DNA from: Orientallactaga sibirica | Lineage: Eukaryota; Chordata; Mammalia; Rodentia; Dipodidae | Direction of reading: 5' to 3' | DNA length: 64,000 nucleotides | Assembly (NCBI GenBank): GCA_036365145.1 | Contig: JAEOAD010000032.1 | Location: 2,099,501-2,163,500 of the forward strand | Shown: positions 58,088 through 64,000 of the stretch, in pieces | Numbering within the stretch: position 1 is the first letter of the stretch | How the letters are laid out: every line of letters starts with the position of its first letter | Notes under the pieces: generated by a model | The model's input: the letters and a program-made list of their open reading frames with translations, nothing else | Told to the model about the DNA's origin: nothing | Databases searched by the model: none | Position numbers and translations under genes: made by a program

Positions 58088-58250
58088 TTTTTTTTTTTTT
58101 TTTTTTTGGTTTTGCAAGGTAGGGTCTCACTCTGGTCCAGGCTGACCTGGAATTAACTATGTATTCTCAGGGTGGCCTCGAACTCTCGGCGATCCTTCTA
58201 CCTCTGCCTCCCGAGTGCTGGGATTAAAGGCGTGCGCCACCACGCCCGGC
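58088..58250 (-). mobile_element. B1-type SINE with perfect TSD
   Basis: Poly-T, then reversed B1 to 'gccaccacgcccggc'. TSD 'ttaaacccat' at 58078-58087 and 58251-58260. It landed in the DNA next to the neighbouring SINE's TSD. CpGs are retained, so it is young. Confidence 0.97.
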
Positions 58251-58260
58251 TTAAACCCAT

Positions 58261-58620
58261 ATTTTTAAAAAACATAGAGTAACAGGTTCTGCATGATCTC
58301 AAACTGTTATAATTTCAATAGTATTAAAATTCAAACCAAAAATTGGGAAGCATACATGATTATATAGCACTTATAAAGCACGTGCCATTGAAATTGGCTA
58401 TTACAGATTTGGTTTTTAAGTTCTAAAAGCATATTTCTGACAAATGACTTACAAACTCACATGTGACATTCACCCTGTGCTAAATGTGCCCCCACAGCAA
58501 AGACCTCCGCTACATGCGCCTGCTTAGAAGAGTGTGTGCAATACCTGTGATTTCAATGATCTGACTTAAAGACATCCTGGAGCTGGTTTTCATTTTAGGT
58601 TTATTGACATAAGAAATCTC
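58261..58620. other. Unassigned sequence
   Basis: No gene or repeat recognised. Confidence 0.5.
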
Positions 58621-58811
58621 TTTTTAATTTTTTTATTTATTTATGAGAGATAGAATATGAATATGGTCACGGTAGGGCCTCCTGTCCCTGAAAATGAACT
58701 CCAGACACATGAACTACTTCACGCATCTGGCATTATGTGGGTACTCGGGAATCAAACTTGGGCCATCAGACTTTCCTTTAACCTTTAGTCACTGAGCCAT
58801 CTCTCCAGCCC
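58621..58811 (-). mobile_element. DIP-like SINE, old short form
   Basis: T-rich tail, 'cacggtagggcctcctgtcc', head 'actgagccatctctccagcc'. Flanks 'agaaatctc' and 'agaaatcta' form a probable TSD. Confidence 0.87.
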
Positions 58812-59177
58812 AGAAATCTAACCTTGACATTCCTAGATCCAGCTGGGATCTCTGGCTTGGATGTGAACATTCCTACTCAAAACCCTTTTATGTTTATTAC
58901 ATCACTGGAAACATGTGACCTTCTAAAAATATTTTTCCTATGTCCAGAGGAAGGAAAGAAAATATAAATGCTTTCAGTAAGTTTGAATGTTTATATACAT
59001 TTATTTATGTATATCTGGGTACTGAAGAAGCATAAAATATCATTTTTTCCATGTCAGTACTAAAATATTTAGCTAATTTTAATGACCATTATCTGCTATG
59101 GCTATCTATGTTTTTAGTTTTCTTGTTAACTTTGGTCTCTAAATTTTTTGTTATGAGCTCCATTAACATATATTTTA
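58812..59177. other. Unassigned AT-rich sequence
   Basis: No gene or repeat recognised. Confidence 0.5.
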
Positions 59178-59270
59178 TTTTTGTTTTGTTTTGTTTTGGT
59201 TTTCAAGGTACAGTTTCACTCTAGTCCAGGCTGACCTGGAATTCACTATGTAGTCTCAGGGTGGCCTCGA
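59178..59270 (-). mobile_element. B1-type SINE, 5'-truncated
   Basis: (GTTTT)n tail and the 3' part of reversed B1 to 'ggtggcctcgaac', then an abrupt switch to unrelated sequence. The 5' half of B1 is absent. Confidence 0.92.
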
Positions 59271-59799
59271 ACTGTTTAGTGTATAACCAAATCTCTTGTC
59301 GTTCCCATTCCCCTCAGGTTATCTTCTTTCATCCCAGCTTCCCCCATTCCACTGAGGACCCTTCTCCGTGAGGTTTTGGTATTATCTACTATTGGTTTGT
59401 CTATGCATCAGCCTCTGGGGGGTGGGAATAACGTCTCCCAATAGTCTGTCCCCTTTTGCTCACCTCCTCTGTAAATGTTTTTATTCCCAATAAGAGTTGT
59501 GTGTTTGCTTGCATGCTGTATTTGAATATTTCTACAATTCCTGCCCAATGTCAGTGTACTCATTTTTTTTTCTCTTCCTTCTTTAAATTTGCAGCACTTT
59601 GATGAAATTTGCCAAGGAAGATATTGTTATCCATGTCACAGTATTAACAGACTTTTCATTTTGAATGAATCTGTGCCTGTGAATATTAAGACAACTGAGG
59701 TACTAGAAATAACATAGTATGCTATAATACTAGGGCCAGGTAAAGCATTTATATAATCTGAAGTGGAAGTAACACATGTATAATAGAGGGAAAAACAAA
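59271..59799. other. Unassigned, pyrimidine-rich
   Basis: Pyrimidine-rich on the plus strand at 59290-59480. It could be a reversed retroelement tail, but no family is recognised. Confidence 0.4.
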
Positions 59800-59960
59800 A
59801 CTGCTGGGCATGGTGGTGCATGCCTTTAATCCTAGCACTTGGGACACAAAGGTAGAAGGGTTGTCCTGAGTCTGAGGCCACCCTGAGACTAAATAGGGAA
59901 TTCCTGGTCAGCCTGAGGTATAGTGAAACCCTGCCTCAGAAACCAAAACAATAAAAATAC
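59800..59960 (+). mobile_element. B1-type SINE
   Basis: 'gctgggcatggtggtgcatg', 'tgaggccaccctgagactaa', 'tagtgaaaccctgcctcag' and an A-rich tail. Confidence 0.93.
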
Positions 59961-60082
59961 AAAAAATAACCCTGCAGAAAGAAATGCAGAATGCTGAAAT
60001 GTGACTTATGGTATAGACAAAGCATGTAAATGATCTTGAAGTGGTCTCATCTTTAGCAATAGCATTTTGAAACCTGACTGTT

Positions 60083-60200
60083 GTCTTTCTGATAATCTTA
60101 CTAGTTGGCTTAGCTGGTCCTGGGACTTGTGATCCACCTGCCTCAGTCTAACAAGTGTGACAATGAAAGGCACATTCACACTACCATGTCCAGCTATTAT
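60083..60200 (-). mobile_element. Old B1-like SINE
   Basis: 'cctgggacttgtgatccacc', 'tgcctcagtctaacaagtgt' and 'actaccatgtccagc' match the reversed 5' half of a B1/7SL element at low identity. Confidence 0.65.
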
Positions 60201-61239
60201 TTTTTTAATCACAAATATTTACAGTCTGAACCAGTGAATTTCAAGCGAGGAAGATCTTGTCCAGTAAAAGACATTTGATAATATTAAATCTTTACATGAA
60301 CATGATAAAGAGAATAAATTAGACTTTTTTTAAAGATAAGACATTTTCTATTATCATGATTTTGGAGGCAAAGGGTGTATATTATAACAGGCATCCAGTA
60401 TAACATGAGTAAATATCCTGCAATGCACAGGGCAGTTTTACACCAAAAGCTTTATCCCGTTTAAAATATGAATAATGTTGAGTATAGAAATTCTTTTCCT
60501 GGATCAATATAACTATATTAAGGACTCATTTGATGCATGTTTCTGGTTGTTCAGGGCTAGGTTTCCCACCTCTTTTTGCAGTACTGGGAAACAAACTCAA
60601 AGCCTTACAAATGTTACACAAACACGGGGCCTCTGTGCTTCATTCTCGGTCTCGAGGCACTGTTTGGCATAGCAAATTTTATTAATACTTGTACAGGACA
60701 GTTGATCTTTTATTTTCTTTGCAATCACAACATACTGATCATTTTCAGATGAATTTAAAGAAATAATTCTAATCGCTAACATACTCACATATTCAAACTA
60801 AATCAGAAGTGTCCCAGGCACGGGTCTGCTCCTAACCATTCTGCATAAGCAAGACGACTAAGTCCTTGACCTCCCCGGATGCAACCAACCCCTGCATCAC
60901 TCCTCCGTCTCTCTGCTGCTACTCATTCCTCATAGTCCTCACGTCCACAAAGCAGAACCTTCGGGATATTTTATTCAACTTGGACCATCTTCCAAGCAAT
61001 ACATAATACTGTGGGAAGGACTCAGAAAAGCTAGGGGCTGGCTTTTTAAGAAGGGAAGGGATCTTAAGGAGAGATGTAGAAAGAATAAGATGCACGAAGA
61101 TGCCTTCCAGTACAGGGGGTCAGATAGAGAACCAGAGAGCAATAAACACAGATGCAGGCAGAGCAAAACTGCAGACTGGCTTGAATGAGTGTGCCCAGTG
61201 AATGTTCAGAATTCAAAGTTGAATGGCTCCTGAAGAAGA
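60201..61239. other. Unassigned sequence
   Basis: About 1 kb without recognised repeat or gene. Confidence 0.5.
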
Positions 61240-61298
61240 GTGTATGTATGTGTATGTATGTGTATGTATGTATGTATGTATGTATGTATGTATGTGTT
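61240..61298. repeat. (GTAT)n microsatellite
   Basis: About 14 imperfect GTAT units with GTGTAT interruptions. Confidence 0.95.
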
Positions 61299-61364
61299 TA
61301 GCTTCCTGTATACTGTCCTTGGATTGTAATTTCATGTGAACTTGAGACAAAGAATAAAGTAGGA

Positions 61365-61566
61365 GGGGCTGGAGAGATGGCTTAGCAGTTAAGAGCTTGC
61401 CTGTGAAGCCTAAGGACCACAGTTCGAGGGTCAATTCCCCAGGACCCACGTAAGCCAGATGCACAAGGTGGTCTCTGGGGTTTTTTGGCAGTGGCTGGAG
61501 GCCCTGGCGTGCCCATTCTCTCTCTCTTTTTCTCTGTGTCTGTTGCTCTCAAATAAACAAATGAAT
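61365..61566 (+). mobile_element. DIP-like SINE, short form, with TSD
   Basis: TSD 'aaagaataaagtagga' at 61349-61364 and 'aaagaataaattagga' at 61567-61582. Head 'ggggctggagagatggctta'. The body has lost the 'cacatgcatctgga' part. Confidence 0.94.
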
Positions 61567-61582
61567 AAAGAATAAATTAGGA

Positions 61583-62345
61583 AAGTATTTACCTGACAAA
61601 ACTCATCATGCAATCGTATGCTATTAAACCATATCAGACCCAGTGCTTTCTTACAGAAAACATTACGTTATTATTAATGGCTGCGTGATTCTTGCCTCCT
61701 GATTCATGTAACAGAGAAGAGGCAATATCTCATCTCACTTGTCAACTGGACAAAGCAAACACTCGTTTGTATTCATTGATTCTAACCAATCAGCCTTTCC
61801 AAAAGTGAATTTTCTTTGAGAATTTCAGATTATGCAATATTAGAAGGGGATGATGTAGAAAATATTGAGACACCAAAAGAAAATGAATGAATTAGGAAAT
61901 GAAGATAGCAGGCAGGGCAAAAAAAAATGAGTCTGTACTGAAATAGAAATGAATTTCATTTAGAAAGTAAACCATGGTAGGCATTTTAAGGAATACGAAA
62001 GTAATAAAAGATGGTATGGAATAAAATTTTAATAACATTTGGTTTTTAAAGTGGGCATTACTGTCATGTTCACACAATGACTATTAGAGGGAAGTGTGAT
62101 ATTGGAGGCTAGTTTTCAGATGTGCTATTTGCTGGGTTCCTGCAGATGTCTTGGAACTTGTGCAGGGCACTCAGCATCTTTGGCATACTCATGATATACT
62201 GAGCACTTTTGAAAAATATCAGTTCAGATGATATTACTGAATGGAGAACCCCTGTGGGAAGACATCCTGAGAATAAACAATGTGGTCACTTCAAGAGCTA
62301 AAACAGTGGCTGTCAGGTTTTCAATGACATCAGGATTACCTCAGC
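61583..62345. other. Unassigned sequence
   Basis: No gene or repeat recognised. Confidence 0.5.
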
Positions 62346-62683
62346 GGAGGCTGAAGAGATGGCACAGTGGTTAGGAGAAGTTCCTGTGCAAGCATGAAGG
62401 CCTGAGGAAGCCTGAGGTCAGGTCCAGCTTAATTCTCAGGACCCACATACACAGCTGGGTGTGGTCACACGTGTCTGTATCTCAGTCCCCCAGAGAAAAG
62501 GAGACCTGAGAATCGCTGGAGCTCACCGGAAAGCCAGTAAACTCTTGGGTCAGTCAGATACTCTGGCTTAAGAAAGACCCAGCAGAGGAACGATGGTGAA
62601 GACACCTGACATTCTGCTCCAGGCACTCGTGGTGAGTGCATGTGGCACTGCATAGACACATGCATGTGCATTCACCACATATG

Positions 62684-62684
<1 letters not shown>
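62346..62684 (+). mobile_element. B3-like SINE (B2 superfamily)
   Basis: 'gaggctgaagagatggcaca', 'ctcaggacccacatacacag', 'gctggagctcaccggaaagc', 'gaagacacctgacattctgc', then a C/A-rich end. It follows rodent B3 order. Confidence 0.75.

Positions 62685-62719
<35 letters not shown>
62685..62719. repeat. (CA)n microsatellite
   Basis: About 17 CA units at the 3' end of the B3-like SINE. Val/Cys-rich frames through it are artefacts. Confidence 0.97.
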
Positions 62720-62721
<2 letters not shown>

Positions 62722-63251
62722 TAGTACAGGCATACACAAGTGCACAAGAAGAACAAGGAATTACCTCATTGTAAAACAGATTCAGTGCTATGCCTCCAGC
62801 CGGTCTGATGAAGCAAGGATGGGGAAAGGCCTGAAAATTTGTACTTTGAGCAAGTTCTCGACATTTTTCAGGGAATAAATACTGGAGCATTTTAGCAAAG
62901 CATGAACCCATGTGGTCAAGATGAAAAGTCCATACTCTTCAGTAATGGCTCAGGGTCCAACTGTTTCAAGCTTTTATTTTCATTCTGCTCTAGACCTTCC
63001 TGCCAGATCTACAGTCTTAAAAATGATTTACTGAAGAATCATTTGTAATCCAAAACAGTGATACTCCCCACACCACTCTTTAAACGATGATGAGAATATC
63101 TTAATCACAATGACTGACATAATTTGTTTTTCCACATGTTATCAGTATGGCAGAGGAGAGCGTTTTTACATCATCCTGGATCAAGGTCAGAAGATCTGAT
63201 TTGTGAGATGTGGCTTCCATCTTAATTTTCCTATAAAATAATTTAATGTTA
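62720..63251. other. Unassigned sequence
   Basis: No gene or repeat recognised. Confidence 0.5.
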
Positions 63252-63265
63252 TTCAATAGGCTTTT

Positions 63266-63419
63266 TTTTTTGGGGGGTGGTTCAAGGTAGGGTCTCACTC
63301 TAGCTCAGGCTGTCCTGGAATTCGCTATGTAGACTCAGGGTGGCCTCAAACTCACAGTGATCCTCCTATCTCCGCCTCCCGAGTGCTGGGATTAAAGTCG
63401 TGCGCCACCATGCCTGGCT
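63266..63419 (-). mobile_element. B1-type SINE with perfect TSD
   Basis: Reversed B1 to 'gccaccatgcctggc'. TSD 'ttcaataggctttt' at 63252-63265 and 63420-63433. Confidence 0.97.
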
Positions 63420-63603
63420 TTCAATAGGCTTTTAATCACTAAACTGAACCATTGCATGTGATTTAAATTAAAGATGATGATAGTAAAATCATTTAGAAAT
63501 ACAAAGTTCTAAAAAGGCACCAAAGATTATGTTGATTATAACTAGAAACACATTAGAGATGTCATAGGAATGGGATAAAGGAAAATTTAAGAATTATAGA
63601 AAA

Positions 63604-63819
63604 GGGCTGGAGAGATGGCTTAGCAGTTAAGGCACTTGCCTATGAAGCCTAAGGACCCAGGTTTGATTCCCCAGGACCCACGTAAGACAGATGCACAAGG
63701 TGGCACATGCATCTGGAGTTTGTTTGCAGTATTTCAAGGGCCTGGTATGCTCATTCTCTCTCTCTCTCCCTCTTTCTCTCTCTCTCAAATAAATAAATAC
63801 AAATAAAATATTTTTTAAA
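63604..63819 (+). mobile_element. DIP-like SINE, short form, with TSD
   Basis: TSD 'aagaattatagaaaa' at 63589-63603 and 'aagaattacagaaaa' at 63820-63834. A box 'tggcttagcag' and B box 'ggtttgattcc' are both readable, so this is a good reference copy of the short form. Confidence 0.96.
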
Positions 63820-63834
63820 AAGAATTACAGAAAA

Positions 63835-64000
63835 ATACACAAACATTTATCAGAAAATATCTCTCAGAATAAGAGACCCAAAATATCTCTCAGACGAATA
63901 ATTTATAAATCTGTTAATCTCAACTATCTTTTCTGTGTTCCACTAATATTTTCTGGCTTGACCCTGAATCAGTATCACATAATAATATTGCAGATTTTTA
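63835..64000. other. Unassigned window end
   Basis: Contains a small repeat, 'aaaatatctctcaga', at about 63855 and 63880. Nothing else recognised. Confidence 0.5.

Overview
The window is nuclear DNA from a rodent, most likely a jerboa or another dipodoid. I see no supported protein-coding gene, tRNA, rRNA, CRISPR array or prokaryotic feature. The rodent call rests on dozens of copies of a tRNA-like SINE that starts with 'ggctggagagatggcttag', carries pol III A-box and B-box motifs, and ends in a (TC)n tract plus (AATA)n or poly-A. This matches what I know of the dipodoid DIP family of the B2 superfamily. B1-type (7SL-derived) SINEs, B3-like SINEs, ERVL-MaLR LTRs resembling ORR1/MT, and L1 3' ends accompany it. 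The species is inferred, not proven.

The DIP-like SINE occurs in two forms, and these names are mine. The short form has 'gtggcacatgcatctgg' in its body. The long form has 'ccacaagggggcgc' followed by 'acacatctggatttcg', and that block resembles a CTCF core site. Many copies still have recognisable target-site duplications (TSDs). Several sit in head-to-tail clusters that share one TSD (about 5.8-6.6, 29.5-30.0, 35.8-36.5, 39.2-39.7, 40.7-41.2 and 44.9-45.4 kb), which points to serial insertion into the A-rich tail or TSD of an earlier SINE.

Layout: 0-13 kb has scattered SINEs, three minus-strand MaLR LTRs and an L1 3' end. 13.07-15.01 kb is an apparently full-length non-autonomous MaLR (LTR, internal region, LTR), followed by a solo MaLR LTR. 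16-30 kb is SINE-poor to moderate and includes the quietest stretch (about 20.85-23.45 kb). 30.3-34.3 kb is a mosaic of two MaLR LTRs, an unclassified non-LTR-like segment, an L1 end and two B3-like SINEs. 35.8-45.4 kb is dense in SINEs. 47.1-49.4 kb holds an ancient LTR and an apparently solitary ERV LTR of about 805 bp. 50.35-51.45 kb is a homogeneous minisatellite of about 13 copies of an 86-bp unit. The last 12 kb mixes SINEs, one solo MaLR LTR and simple repeats.

Nothing here works together as a gene system. The open reading frames are short (166 codons at most), and the longest lie inside repeats. The points most worth checking are the 86-bp array with its splice-like signals, the CTCF-like block carried by the long-form SINEs, the repeated reuse of the same insertion sites, the 805-bp LTR and the unclassified repeat at 31.65-32.5 kb.
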